Counted from the stretch's first letter, positions 37,960 through 46,984 are shown. The stretch: DNA of 64,000 nucleotides from Ferirhizobium litorale (GCA_030028905.1 JALDYZ010000003.1:124001-188000); one strand, 5' to 3'. Notes: generated by a model from the letters alone, not told the origin. Numbers and translations are program-made.

Positions 37960-39132
37960 ATGAAACGGTATATCATGGCCGCGATTGCGGCTTTGGCGCT
38001 GAGCAGCGCAGCCTACGCCGACACCATCAAGGTAGGCGTCATCGGCCCCTTCTCCGGCCCCTTCGCGTTGCAGGGCAAGAACTTCAAGGCGGGCATCGAC
38101 GCCTACATCGCGGTAAACGGCAACAAGGTCGGCGACCATGAGGTCGAAGTGATCTATCGCGACGTGCCGCAACCCGATCCCGCGCAGTCGAAGGCACTGG
38201 CCCAGGAACTAGTGATCAAGGAAGGCGTGCAGTATCTCGCCGGTTTCTACTTTACGCCGGACGCCATGGCCGCCACGCCGCTGCTCAAGCAGGCCAACGT
38301 TCCAATGGTGATCATGAACGCCGCGACTTCGGCGATCGTTACCAAGAGCCCCTATGTCGTGCGCACCTCGTTCACGACCTGGCAAACCTCCACTCCGATT
38401 GCGCAGGTCGCCCGTGACAAGGGAATAGGCAAGGTCATTTCCGTCGTCAGCGACTATGGGCCGGGCGTTGATGCCGAGAACGCCTTCAAGGCAGCATTCG
38501 AGACAGCCGGCGGCTCGGTCGTCGAGGCTATCCGCATACCGCTCGCTACCAACGATTTCAGTCCGATCATGCAACGCATCAAAGACTCGGGTGCGGAGGC
38601 CGTATTCGCCTTCCTGCCTTCCGGTCCGACGACGCTCGGTTTCGTCAAGGCCTACAACGAGAACGGCCTGAAGGAAGCCGGCGTGCAGTTTCTCGCTCCT
38701 GGCGACCTGACGCAGGAATCCGACCTTCCAGCCCTTGGCGAGGCCGCCACCGGAATTCTCACCACTTTCCACTATGCGGTCTCGCACGACTCGCCGGAAA
38801 ACAAGGCTTTTGTCGAAGCCGCCTCCAAGGCGATCGGCAATCCGGCCGAACTGTCGTTTCCGTCTGTCGGCGCCTATGACGGTATGCATGTCATCTACAA
38901 GATGATCGAAGCGACCGGCGGAGAGCAGGACGCCGAAAAGGCGGTCGAGGCCGTCAAGGGCCTTTCTTGGCAGAGTCCGCGCGGCCCAGTGACGATCGAT
39001 CCGGAAAGCCGACATTTGACCCAGAACATCTACCTGCGCGAAGTTGCCAAGGGTGATGACGGCAAGTACTACAACAAGGAAATCCAGACTTTCGAGAACC
39101 AGGGCGACCCGGGCCTTACCGCTGGGAAGTAA
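37960..39132 (+). CDS. LIV-type ABC transporter periplasmic substrate-binding protein (second system)
   Basis: 390 residues from the ATG at 37960, preceded by GGGAGGAA. It has a short Sec signal peptide (MKRYIMAAIAALALSSAAYA) and then the type I fold: TIKVGVIGPFSGPFALQGKN, EVIYRDVPQPDPAQSKALAQ, and YLREVAKGDDGKYY near the end. By sequence feel it belongs to the group of LIV-like binding proteins that take aromatic or other organic acids, and maleylacetate reductase ends the cluster, but the ligand is inference. A stem-loop follows before livH. Confidence 0.9.
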   Translation: MKRYIMAAIAALALSSAAYADTIKVGVIGPFSGPFALQGKNFKAGIDAYIAVNGNKVGDHEVEVIYRDVPQPDPAQSKALAQELVIKEGVQYLAGFYFTPDAMAATPLLKQANVPMVIMNAATSAIVTKSPYVVRTSFTTWQTSTPIAQVARDKGIGKVISVVSDYGPGVDAENAFKAAFETAGGSVVEAIRIPLATNDFSPIMQRIKDSGAEAVFAFLPSGPTTLGFVKAYNENGLKEAGVQFLAPGDLTQESDLPALGEAATGILTTFHYAVSHDSPENKAFVEAASKAIGNPAELSFPSVGAYDGMHVIYKMIEATGGEQDAEKAVEAVKGLSWQSPRGPVTIDPESRHLTQNIYLREVAKGDDGKYYNKEIQTFENQGDPGLTAGK

Positions 39133-39161
39133 CGTCGCATTCTCGTAATCGCTTCGGACGT

Positions 39162-39193
39162 GGGCCCACCCCTCTTGCGCAAGCAAGTGGCCC
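39162..39193 (+). terminator. Intercistronic stem-loop after the second LIV binding-protein gene
   Basis: GGGCCCAC pairs with GTGGCCC (one bulged C), enclosing a second perfect hairpin CTTGCGCAAG. It lies in the 88-bp gap before livH and has no T-run, so it is more likely to stabilise or attenuate the mRNA than to end it. Confidence 0.5.
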
Positions 39194-39220
39194 GCTTCCG
39201 GATAGTCTGAGGAATTTCGC

Positions 39221-40084
39221 ATGCAAACCGTCTTCAGCGTCGCAGTCGACGCACTTGCCTATGGCATGGTCCTATTCGTTATCTCGATTGGACTATCCGT
39301 TACCATGGGCTTGATGCGAGTTGTCAATCTCGCTCATGGTGCCTTCGCGATGATCGGGGGCTATATCGCCTCCTACGCCGTGCGCGACCTCGGCCTCGGC
39401 TATGCTGCGGCGGTACTGATCGCGGTCTTCGGAACAGTGCTGATCGCCATTCCGATCGAACGCCTGCTCTACCGCCGCATCTACGGTTCACCGGAATTGA
39501 CGCAAGTGCTGATGACCATCGGCATAACCTTCTGCATCATCGGTATTGCCAACTACGTTTTCGGACCGACGCTGAAGACAATCCCGCTGCCGGCAGAGCT
39601 GCAAGGATCCGTCGACCTCGGCTTTCGCTCCATTGCCACCCACCGGATTTTTGCGATCGCCTGCGGCCTGGCCGTGGCGCTTGGGCTCTGGTACCTGATC
39701 GAACGCACCGGTTTTGGCGTCAAGCTTCGTGCTGCCGTCGATGATGCGGCCATGGCCGCCGCCCTCGGCGTGCGCACCGATGTCGTCTATGCCGTCAGCT
39801 TCGCGATCGGTATCGGTCTTGCTGCCTTCGGTGGAGTCGTTGGTGCCGAACTGCTGCCGGTGGAACCCTACTACGCACTGCGCTACATGGTGACGTTCCT
39901 CGTCGTCGTCTCGGTCGGCGGCGCCGGTTCCATTCCCGGAGCATTGCTTGCCTGTCTCGTTCTCGGGGGCATCGATACCACCGGTCGCTATCTCTGGCCC
40001 GAGTTCGGCGAGTTCTTCTTCTACGCCGCCGTTATCGCCATCATCTGCGTGTTCCCTCGCGGACTAGCAGGAAGGGCACGGTAA
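39221..40084 (+). CDS. LIV-type ABC transporter permease (LivH-like, second system)
   Basis: 287 residues, GAGGA 8 bases before the ATG. LivH features: LSVTMGLMRVVNLAHGAFAMIGGYIA, GVKLRAAVDDAAMAAALGVR and VVVSVGGAGSIPGALLACLVLGG, with about eight membrane segments. The stop overlaps the next ATG (TAATG). Confidence 0.91.
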   Translation: MQTVFSVAVDALAYGMVLFVISIGLSVTMGLMRVVNLAHGAFAMIGGYIASYAVRDLGLGYAAAVLIAVFGTVLIAIPIERLLYRRIYGSPELTQVLMTIGITFCIIGIANYVFGPTLKTIPLPAELQGSVDLGFRSIATHRIFAIACGLAVALGLWYLIERTGFGVKLRAAVDDAAMAAALGVRTDVVYAVSFAIGIGLAAFGGVVGAELLPVEPYYALRYMVTFLVVVSVGGAGSIPGALLACLVLGGIDTTGRYLWPEFGEFFFYAAVIAIICVFPRGLAGRAR

Positions 40085-41088
40085 TGGCGCTGCTTGTCAA
40101 ACAGGAACATGGAATGGCAAACGCCACGACACGCACGGCTGTCACCCGCGACCTTATTGGCCTTGTCGCCATCATCGTCGTCGCTGGCATCGGCTACCTG
40201 CTGTTTCCCAACAACCTCGCCCTGCTCACGCGGATTATCGCCATCGCCTTCCTGGTGCTGTCGCTGGATCTGGTGACCGGCTTCTGCGGTATCGCCACAC
40301 TCGGTCACGCCGCCCTGTTCGGAGCCGGCGCCTATGCCGCAGGCATGGCGTCCGTCCACTTCGGCATCAACGAACCTATCACCATGGTCATGGTCGGCCT
40401 CATCGCCGGCGCCGTTGCCGGCCTGATTTCGGGCGCGGTCGTCCTGCGTGCCCATGGCCTGCCGCAACTCGTACTCTCGATCGCGCTCATCCACCTGTTT
40501 CATGAGCTTGCCAACAAGGCCTCGTCCTGGACCGGCGGCAGCGACGGCCTCTCGGGCATCACCCCTGATCCACTGCTCGGCATGTTCGAATTCGACCTTT
40601 GGGGCCGCACCGCCTACGTCTTCGGCGTCGTGTTATTGCTCATCGTCTTCGCAGTCCTTACCCGCGTCGTGCGTTCACCATTCGGCATGCTTTGTCGCGG
40701 TATCAAGGAGGATCCGATCCGTATCCGGGCGATGGGCGGCGCCGTGCAATCGACGCTGCTGCGGATGTACATCATTTCCGGCGCCGTCGCCGGAATCGGT
40801 GGGGCCCTCAATGCAATCTCTACCCAGGTGGTCGGGCTTGACAGCCTGAGCTTCACCCTATCGGCAGAATCCCTGGTCATGCTTGTCCTCGGCGGTACCG
40901 GCTCGCTCTACGGTGGCCTCATCGGCACCGTGGTTTTCATGTGGTTCGAAGATCTGGTCTCCGCCGCCAATCCGTTCCACTGGCTGACCATGGTCGGCGC
41001 GCTGCTAATCCTGGTGGTGTTGTTCGCCCCGCGTGGATTGTATGGTTCCGCCGCCGCCTATTTCACCCGCCGCGGGGAGCGCCGCTGA
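40084..41088 (+). CDS. LIV-type ABC transporter permease (LivM-like, second system)
   Basis: 334 residues from the ATG at 40084; a second in-frame ATG at 40114 would remove a short hydrophilic leader. LivM motifs: LDLVTGFCGIATLGHAALFG, VLRAHGLPQLVLSIALIHL, GGSDGLSGI, and VLGGTGSLYGGLIG. It overlaps its neighbours by one base on each side, showing tight coupling. Confidence 0.91.
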   Translation: MALLVKQEHGMANATTRTAVTRDLIGLVAIIVVAGIGYLLFPNNLALLTRIIAIAFLVLSLDLVTGFCGIATLGHAALFGAGAYAAGMASVHFGINEPITMVMVGLIAGAVAGLISGAVVLRAHGLPQLVLSIALIHLFHELANKASSWTGGSDGLSGITPDPLLGMFEFDLWGRTAYVFGVVLLLIVFAVLTRVVRSPFGMLCRGIKEDPIRIRAMGGAVQSTLLRMYIISGAVAGIGGALNAISTQVVGLDSLSFTLSAESLVMLVLGGTGSLYGGLIGTVVFMWFEDLVSAANPFHWLTMVGALLILVVLFAPRGLYGSAAAYFTRRGERR

Positions 41089-41852
41089 TGACGAACGCAC
41101 TCGAAGTCGACAATATCAGCAAGCACTTCGGCGGTCTGAAGGTCACCGGCAACGTTTCTCTCTCACTGGCGCCGGGCGATCGCGTTGCACTTATCGGCCC
41201 GAACGGCGCCGGCAAGACGACCTTCGTCAATCTGGTCACCGGAAACCTGTCGGTCGATGCCGGCACAGTACGGCTCGGCGGCGAGGACGTGACCTCCAAG
41301 GGGCCAATGGAGCGCGTCCGCCGCGGTCTCGTGCGATCCTTCCAGGTCACGCGTCTCTTCCAGGACATGACGCCCGAAGAGCACGTCGCGCTGGCAATAC
41401 TCCAGCGCGAAGGTCGCACAAATCGCCTGTTCGGCGATTTCAGGCGCATGCCGCAGGTCCTGGCCGAGGTCGACCACTTGCTTGACGAACTCGGTCTCGA
41501 ACAGCTTGCGACCACCAAGGTTTCACAAATCGCCTATGGTCAGCAGCGCCTGCTCGAACTTGCCGTTGCCCTCGCCTTGAAACCGAAGGTGCTGTTGCTC
41601 GACGAACCGGCTGCCGGCGTGCCGCAGAGTGATACAGGCCGCATCGAACAGGCCCTCGCAGAGTTGCCGGCCGATCTTGCCGTGCTGATGATCGAGCACG
41701 ACATGGATCTCGTCTTCCGCTTTGCCCGGCGTGTCATTGTTCTGGCCGCCGGGGAGATCATCTTCGACGGTCTGCCGAGCGAAGTTATCGAAAACGCGCG
41801 GGTGCGCGAAGCCTATCTGGGGAGTTATGCCAATGCCAGCAGCGTCGCTTGA
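41088..41852 (+). CDS. LIV-type ABC transporter ATP-binding protein (LivG-like, second system)
   Basis: 254 residues from the ATG at 41088 (TGATG with livM). Walker A GPNGAGKTT, VRSFQVTRLFQDMTPEEHV, signature region VSQIAYGQQRLLELAVAL (degenerate IAYGQQ, common in LivG), Walker B LLLDEPAAGVPQSD, H-loop IEHD. Its C terminus overlaps the livF start by 20 bases. Confidence 0.91.
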   Translation: MTNALEVDNISKHFGGLKVTGNVSLSLAPGDRVALIGPNGAGKTTFVNLVTGNLSVDAGTVRLGGEDVTSKGPMERVRRGLVRSFQVTRLFQDMTPEEHVALAILQREGRTNRLFGDFRRMPQVLAEVDHLLDELGLEQLATTKVSQIAYGQQRLLELAVALALKPKVLLLDEPAAGVPQSDTGRIEQALAELPADLAVLMIEHDMDLVFRFARRVIVLAAGEIIFDGLPSEVIENARVREAYLGSYANASSVA

Positions 41853-42549
41853 GGTCAAGGGACTGAGCGCCGGCTATGGTCCGACGCGCGTGCTCGAAGA
41901 TGTTTCCTTCTCGGTGCCCGCCGGCGCGAGGCTTGCCGTGCTTGGCCGCAATGGGATGGGGAAGACCACACTGCTCGCCTCGCTTGCCGGACAAACGAAG
42001 CGCTATGGCGGCGACATCCGCATCGACGACAAGGACCTGACGCGGCAATCGAGTGCATTGCGCGCTCTGTCCGGTCTCGGGCTCGTGCCGCAGGCGCGTT
42101 GCATATTCCCGACACTCACGGTCGAGGAAAACCTGTTCGTCGGCCTGAAGAGCCGACCGAGGAGTGCGATTCAGGAAGCCTACGACATGTTTCCCCGCCT
42201 GCAGGAGCGACGCAAGAACCTCGGGTCGCAGCTTTCGGGCGGCGAACAGCAGATGCTTTCGACGGCCCGGACGATCCTAGGCCAGCCAACCGTGCTGTTG
42301 CTCGACGAACCTCTGGAAGGGTTGGCTCCGGTCATCTGCGACGAACTGATGGCGGCCTTCTCCCGGCTCGCCATGACCGGCGGCATGACGATTCTGCTTG
42401 TCGAACAACGCATCCAGAGTGCCCTCGATTTCGCCGATCGCGTCATCGTGCTCGAGCGCGGTCGCCTCGCATGGAGCGGGACGCCGAAAGAACTCAGTAG
42501 CGACCACGGGGCCGTCGAGCGCCTGCTTGGCGTCGGCGGGGTGCATTGA
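41833..42549 (+). CDS. LIV-type ABC transporter ATP-binding protein (LivF-like, second system)
   Basis: 238 residues from the ATG at 41833, with GGGGAG 7-8 bases upstream; an ATG two codons earlier is too close to that site. Walker A GRNGMGKTT, GLVPQARCIFPTLTVEENL, signature LSGGEQQMLSTAR, Walker B LLLDEPLEGLAPVIC, H-loop VEQR. It completes the five-component transporter. Confidence 0.91.
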   Translation: MPAASLEVKGLSAGYGPTRVLEDVSFSVPAGARLAVLGRNGMGKTTLLASLAGQTKRYGGDIRIDDKDLTRQSSALRALSGLGLVPQARCIFPTLTVEENLFVGLKSRPRSAIQEAYDMFPRLQERRKNLGSQLSGGEQQMLSTARTILGQPTVLLLDEPLEGLAPVICDELMAAFSRLAMTGGMTILLVEQRIQSALDFADRVIVLERGRLAWSGTPKELSSDHGAVERLLGVGGVH

Positions 42550-42664
42550 CGATCCGCCGCGTCCCGTGACTCTCAGACCGAGGTCAATCAACACGGCACG
42601 CGTATCTGCTTGGCTGCCATATTGCCTTGGCGTAAGCTTTGCTTTCTGACCTGGGAGGCATGGC

Positions 42665-43816
42665 ATGAACGACGTTCTCGGCAAGTCAGCGGTGCCACGG
42701 ACAAACCTCCTCTCCGGAGCGACCCGCACCGGCCTCGAAGCGATGCTTGCAGGGGGGTTCCGATACGAGACCCACCCGCAACGGATCGTGTTCGGCGCCG
42801 GCAAGATCGAGACGCTGCCTACCGAAGTGGCCGGTCTCGGTGCCAAGCGCGCGCTGATCATCTCGACGCCGGGTCAGCAAGGTACGGCCGAAGACCTAGC
42901 CCGCCGTCTCGGCCGTTCGGCCGCGGGAATATGCGCCGAGGCTCGCATGCATACACCGGTCGAGGTCACCGACCGTGCCATGGCCGTCCTCACGAAGTCG
43001 CATGCCGACTGTCTCGTCGCCTTTGGCGGCGGAACCGCCATCGGGCTGTCCAAGGCACTCGCCCTTCGTACCGGCCTGCCGCAGATCGTGATCCCCACCA
43101 CCTATGCCGGCTCGGAAATGACGCCGATCCTCGGACAGACCGAAAACGGCGTGAAGACAACCATCCGCTCGGCGCAGATCCTGCCGCGCCTGATCATCTA
43201 CGATGTCGACCTGACCCTTGCCCTACCCTCTTCCGTCACGGCAACGAGCGGCATGAATGCGATGGCCCATGCAATCGAGGGGCTATATGCGCGGGATCGC
43301 AATCCGGTCACGAGCCTGATGGCGCTGGATGCAATCCGCTCGCTCGGTGAGGCACTGCCCACCCTGCATCGCAACGGCTCCGACCGAAATGCGCGGCTAC
43401 AGGCGCAGTACGCCGCATGGCTCGCGGGCCACGTTCTCGGCACGGTCGGAATGGCACTGCACCACAAGCTCTGCCATACGCTCGGCGGCAGCTTCGACCT
43501 GCCGCACGCCGAGACCCATACGGTGATTCTCCCCCACGTCGCCGCCTTTAACGCCGCGGGAGATCCAGCAGCCTTGGCGGCCGCCGCCGCAGCACTGCGT
43601 GGCGAACATGCCGGCCAGGCGCTCTACGATCTCGCCGTCGAGATCGGTACGGCGACCTCGCTGAAGACGTTGGGCATGCAGGAAGCGGATCTCGACCGTG
43701 CCGCCGAACTGGCCGTACAGAAACCCTATTGGAATCCCCGTCCGTTCGATCGCACCAAGATCCGCGAAATTCTCGGCCAGGCATTCGAAGGCATGCGACC
43801 GGCACGAATGCCTTGA
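42665..43816 (+). CDS. Maleylacetate reductase
   Basis: 383 residues, GGGAGG site 9 bases before the ATG. It belongs to the iron-containing dehydrogenase superfamily but to the maleylacetate reductase branch: the start of the domain, YETHPQRIVFGAGKIETL, the AFGGGTAIGLSKALALRTGLP coenzyme motif (split here after ALAL) and HHKLCHTLGGSFDLPHAETH are typical. It reduces maleylacetate to 3-oxoadipate, the final step of hydroxyquinol, chlorocatechol or resorcinol-type ring-cleavage pathways. No ring-cleavage dioxygenase is in the window. It follows the second LIV transporter by 115 bp and may be in the same operon. Confidence 0.85.
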   Translation: MNDVLGKSAVPRTNLLSGATRTGLEAMLAGGFRYETHPQRIVFGAGKIETLPTEVAGLGAKRALIISTPGQQGTAEDLARRLGRSAAGICAEARMHTPVEVTDRAMAVLTKSHADCLVAFGGGTAIGLSKALALRTGLPQIVIPTTYAGSEMTPILGQTENGVKTTIRSAQILPRLIIYDVDLTLALPSSVTATSGMNAMAHAIEGLYARDRNPVTSLMALDAIRSLGEALPTLHRNGSDRNARLQAQYAAWLAGHVLGTVGMALHHKLCHTLGGSFDLPHAETHTVILPHVAAFNAAGDPAALAAAAAALRGEHAGQALYDLAVEIGTATSLKTLGMQEADLDRAAELAVQKPYWNPRPFDRTKIREILGQAFEGMRPARMP

Positions 43817-43823
43817 GGAACGC

Positions 43824-44813
43824 CTACCAGTTGAGCGCCGCGGTGTGGACCGGTCCGTCCCACAGGCGCAGTTCCTCGTCGTCGAGAAGCGCGATCGTCA
43901 CGGACAGGCCCGCCATGTCGAGCGAAGTGACGTAGGTTCCGACAAGCGATCGCGCGATCGTCAGACCGATTTCCTCGGCAAATCGCCGTGTTGCGTTGTA
44001 GGCGAGATAGAGTTCCGAAACCGGAGTGCCGCCGAATCCGTTGACGAAGAGCAGCGCGGCATTCCTGCCATTCGCGGGAAGATCTGCGATGATTGCGTCG
44101 CTCATGCGGGCCAGGATGGCATCGGCATTCGCGAATGGCGCCCGGAAGCGCCCGGGCTCGCCATGGATCCCGACCCCCATCTCGATTTCCCCTGCATCGA
44201 GAACGAAGGTCTGCCTCTCGGTCTCCGGCACGGTGACGCCGCGTAGCGCCACCCCCATGCTGCGGACACGCGAATAAAGACCGTCGCCCAATGCTTTCAG
44301 CCGGTCGAGATCGGCACCTTCCTCCGCCGCCGCTCCGAGGATCTTTTCGATGATCAGGGTGCCGGCGACGCCGCGTGCCCCGTGGCTGCGCGCGCTGCCG
44401 CCACCGTCGAGATCGTCCCGAACGAACACAGTTTCGACCCGGTGGCGTGCGGCGACCATCTCGGCTGCCATCTCGAAATTCATCACGTCGCCATCGTAGT
44501 TCTTTACGATCAAAAGGCAGCCCGCTCCACCGTCGCAGGCTTCGATCGCAGCAATGATCTGACCGGGCGTCGGGGAGCAGAAGATGTGCCCGGTGCAGGC
44601 GGCGTCCAGCATGCCGGCACCCACGAAGCCCACATGCATCGGCTCGTGACCGGCGCCGCCGCCGGAAATGAGGGCAACCTTGCCGGGCTTCAGGTTGCGT
44701 CTGCGGATGAACTTGTCGCCGCTGCCGAACACGACCAGGCGATCATGAGCGCGCACGAAGCCCTCAAGGCTTTCGGCGACCATGGTCGCAGCCGTGTTCA
44801 TGAACTTCTTCAT
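43824..44813 (-). CDS. dhaK: Dihydroxyacetone-binding kinase subunit DhaK (stand-alone copy)
   Basis: 329 residues, somewhat shorter than E. coli DhaK (356). It contains LISGGGAGHEPMHVGFVGAGML (split for length after VGFVG) and the covalent substrate-binding histidine in GVGIHGEPG (H217). There is no DhaL domain. It may be the substrate subunit for the separate DhaL and DhaM in the same cluster. Alternatively it could be a DhaQ-like sensor, as in Lactococcus, since the gene beside it encodes a helix-turn-helix protein. It has its own GGGAGGG site, and a 151-bp AT-rich gap separates it from the upstream genes. Confidence 0.88.
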   Translation of the reverse strand: MKKFMNTAATMVAESLEGFVRAHDRLVVFGSGDKFIRRRNLKPGKVALISGGGAGHEPMHVGFVGAGMLDAACTGHIFCSPTPGQIIAAIEACDGGAGCLLIVKNYDGDVMNFEMAAEMVAARHRVETVFVRDDLDGGGSARSHGARGVAGTLIIEKILGAAAEEGADLDRLKALGDGLYSRVRSMGVALRGVTVPETERQTFVLDAGEIEMGVGIHGEPGRFRAPFANADAILARMSDAIIADLPANGRNAALLFVNGFGGTPVSELYLAYNATRRFAEEIGLTIARSLVGTYVTSLDMAGLSVTIALLDDEELRLWDGPVHTAALNW

Positions 44814-44964
44814 CCTGCCCTCCCGGCAGCAATCCTATTCAAGTCCAGCCGCATGCTCAACAACTACTGCCGAGAGAACGTCATATTTGGGGAAAATGTA
44901 TAACTTCTTCATCATTATTTATTTCCAATGATATACGCGCATTTCCTCATGGGTTTCCATAGCA
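44814..44964. promoter_or_regulatory. AT-rich gap before the stand-alone dhaK
   Basis: This 151-bp gap contrasts with the overlapping genes upstream in the cluster. Bases 44885-44935 are strongly AT-rich and hold nested short inverted repeats (GTATA...TATAC around TCATT...AATGA). A separate promoter for dhaK is likely; nothing else was identified. Confidence 0.35.
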
Positions 44965-45375
44965 TTACTCGCCAATTGTACCGATCGCTACGATTCTCTG
45001 GACGAAGTCGGAAATAGCCTCGTCGAGCATCTGGTTCTTGCGCTCGTCGCCCAAATCGGGAACCATCAGCGAAATCTGGCGCAGCTTGTCGCCCATCCCG
45101 AGATCCGGCAGTTTGCCGGGATGTGCCGTCTGGTAGGCGGCAAGGAACCGTTCCTGTTCGGACGGACTGAAGTGGCAAACCCGGAATATCGTCGCGAGGT
45201 GGCGCGCCGGCAGAGGTGTGGAATAGGCGGGGCTGGTGATCTGGGTAACGAAGCTTCGATGTTTTCCAAGGGCACTCGCCAGTCGTTGCCGGGTGCCCGA
45301 CGGACGATTGTCGATGATCTCGGCAAGGATCGACTTGTAGGCAGCAATCGCGTCTTCGAGGGCTTCGCGCGCCAT
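44965..45375 (-). CDS. Small helix-turn-helix protein of unknown role in the dihydroxyacetone kinase cluster
   Basis: 136 residues, starting one base after the Enzyme I stop, so co-translated with it. Residues about 28-66 (TRQRLASALGKHRSFVTQIT, then LPARHLATIFRVCHFSP) have the spacing of a Cro/CI-like helix-turn-helix with a recognition helix near KHRSFVTQ. The N-terminal 25 residues form a helix, and the C-terminal half (DLGDERKNQMLDEAISDFVQ) is helical and acidic. I do not recognise a named family. Position inside the phosphorelay genes suggests a regulator that responds to dihydroxyacetone or to the phosphorylation state, as inference. Confidence 0.7.
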   Translation of the reverse strand: MAREALEDAIAAYKSILAEIIDNRPSGTRQRLASALGKHRSFVTQITSPAYSTPLPARHLATIFRVCHFSPSEQERFLAAYQTAHPGKLPDLGMGDKLRQISLMVPDLGDERKNQMLDEAISDFVQRIVAIGTIGE

Positions 45376-45376
45376 C

Positions 45377-46984
45377 TTACCCGCCTGCCTGCCCGGTATG
45401 CTCCGCAGTTTGCTGAGCGAGCGCAGCCCTGACGGCTCCGACCTGCGACGGCGCCACGGAAAAATTGCGCAGGCCTGCCGACAACAGCCCCGGCAGCGAT
45501 GCGGGCTCTCCCGCCATGTCCCCGCAGATGCTCACGGGCTTTCCCATCGCACGCGCGATCCGCATCACGTATCTGACCAGCCGGAGCACGGCCGGCTCCG
45601 CTTCGGCATGAAGGGCGCTGACGGTGGGGTTGTCGCGCGCGGCCGCCATGAGGAACTGGGCGAGATCGTTGGTTCCGAAGGAAAAGAAATCCGCATTGTG
45701 AAAACTGTCGATCATCAAGGCCGTCGCCGGGACCTCGACCATGATGCCTATTGGCGGCATTGCAACCGTGAGCCCGCGCCGAGCGAGGTACGTCCGCTCG
45801 AGCTTGAAGATCCGGCGTATTTCATCCACTTCGGAGGCGAGCGCCACCATCGGCAACAGGACCCTGAGGTTCCCCGTGACATTGGCGCGGAGCAATGCCC
45901 GCGCCTGAACCCGTGCGAGCTCCGGACGCGCCAGCAACAATCGCACCCCGCGCAATCCCATGAAGTTCTCGCCGCTGACGCCGCCGACACCCTGGACCTG
46001 CTTGTCGCCACCAAGATCGAGCATGCGGATCACGACGGGCTTTTCACCGGCCCATTCGAGGATCAGGCGATAGAGGCTCGCCTGTTTTTCCTCGTCGGCC
46101 ACGGCAGCGGACGAGGACAGCAGGAACTCGGTGCGCATCAGCCCGATGCCATCGATCGCCCCACGATCGATCACGGCGATTTCCCGGGGATCATTGATAT
46201 TGGCGTGTAGACCAATGGCGCTACCATCGCCGGCCTTGAGCTCCGGAGCGGCCGGGCCCGGTTGCAGTGCCACATCCCTCTCGCTTTCTCTTTCCCGACT
46301 TGGCTGTTCGCTTTCGATCGGGTCGATCACAACCTTTCCGGCATCTCCATCGACCAGCAGCGTCTCGCCCTCGGCAATTTCCAGTTCTCCCGTCGCAACC
46401 ACCATTGGAACGCCGCGTGCCCGCGCCAGCATCGCCACGTGGCTCGCCTCACTGCCCTTCGCAAGCGCAATGCCACCGCCGGACGACCAGTCATGGGCAA
46501 GAAAAAGGCTCGGCGCGAGGTCTGTTCCGACATAAACCGAACCAGCCGGGAAGTCCTCTACCGGTTTGCCTGTCAGAGCACCCAGCACCCGGTTCTTGAT
46601 GTCGATGACGTCAATGGCGCGGGTCCTTGGACTCTCGTCCTCGGCATCTTCGAGCCGCTCGATATAGTCGTCGAGCGCTCCGACCCAGGCAAGCGCGGCG
46701 CCATCCCCGGCGGCCACCCGCTCCGCCACCATTTCCAGGATCGAAGGATCAGTCAGCATCTCGATCTGGAACTCCAGTATCTCGGCACTTTCACCGCCGG
46801 CGCGGGCAGCAAGCTCGCTCAGGGCCTCGACCGACCGATCTATCGCCTTTGCAAGTTCCTCCATCTCTTCGCCCGAACCCTCGCGGGGGACATATTCCCC
46901 GGCAATGAAGGTGAAGAGATGGGCTGGGCCGATTCCTTGCCCGGGGGATGCTGACTTGCCATCGAATTCACGCCGTTCGGCCAT
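45377..46984 (-). CDS. ptsI: PTS Enzyme I (PEP-protein phosphotransferase) of the dihydroxyacetone relay
   Basis: 535 residues, a complete Enzyme I. The N-terminal half has the HPr-binding helices and the phosphohistidine H182 in GSEASHVAMLARARGVP. The C-terminal PEP-binding barrel is intact: GIGLMRTEFLL, MLDLGGDKQV, FFSFGTNDLAQFLMAAARDN and the active-site Cys in SICGDMAGEP. It autophosphorylates from PEP and passes phosphate to HPr. There is no N-terminal GAF domain, so it is not the PtsP of the nitrogen PTS that rhizobia normally carry. It overlaps the HPr gene by 17 bases. In E. coli the equivalent is only an Enzyme I N-terminal domain fused to DhaM. Confidence 0.9.
   Translation of the reverse strand: MAERREFDGKSASPGQGIGPAHLFTFIAGEYVPREGSGEEMEELAKAIDRSVEALSELAARAGGESAEILEFQIEMLTDPSILEMVAERVAAGDGAALAWVGALDDYIERLEDAEDESPRTRAIDVIDIKNRVLGALTGKPVEDFPAGSVYVGTDLAPSLFLAHDWSSGGGIALAKGSEASHVAMLARARGVPMVVATGELEIAEGETLLVDGDAGKVVIDPIESEQPSRERESERDVALQPGPAAPELKAGDGSAIGLHANINDPREIAVIDRGAIDGIGLMRTEFLLSSSAAVADEEKQASLYRLILEWAGEKPVVIRMLDLGGDKQVQGVGGVSGENFMGLRGVRLLLARPELARVQARALLRANVTGNLRVLLPMVALASEVDEIRRIFKLERTYLARRGLTVAMPPIGIMVEVPATALMIDSFHNADFFSFGTNDLAQFLMAAARDNPTVSALHAEAEPAVLRLVRYVMRIARAMGKPVSICGDMAGEPASLPGLLSAGLRNFSVAPSQVGAVRAALAQQTAEHTGQAGG

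Noticed and set aside
30693-43816. The two iron-dehydrogenase superfamily genes as a duplicated pair
   Set aside because: They belong to different branches (general Fe-alcohol dehydrogenase versus maleylacetate reductase) with different coenzyme and metal motifs, so a recent duplication is unlikely.
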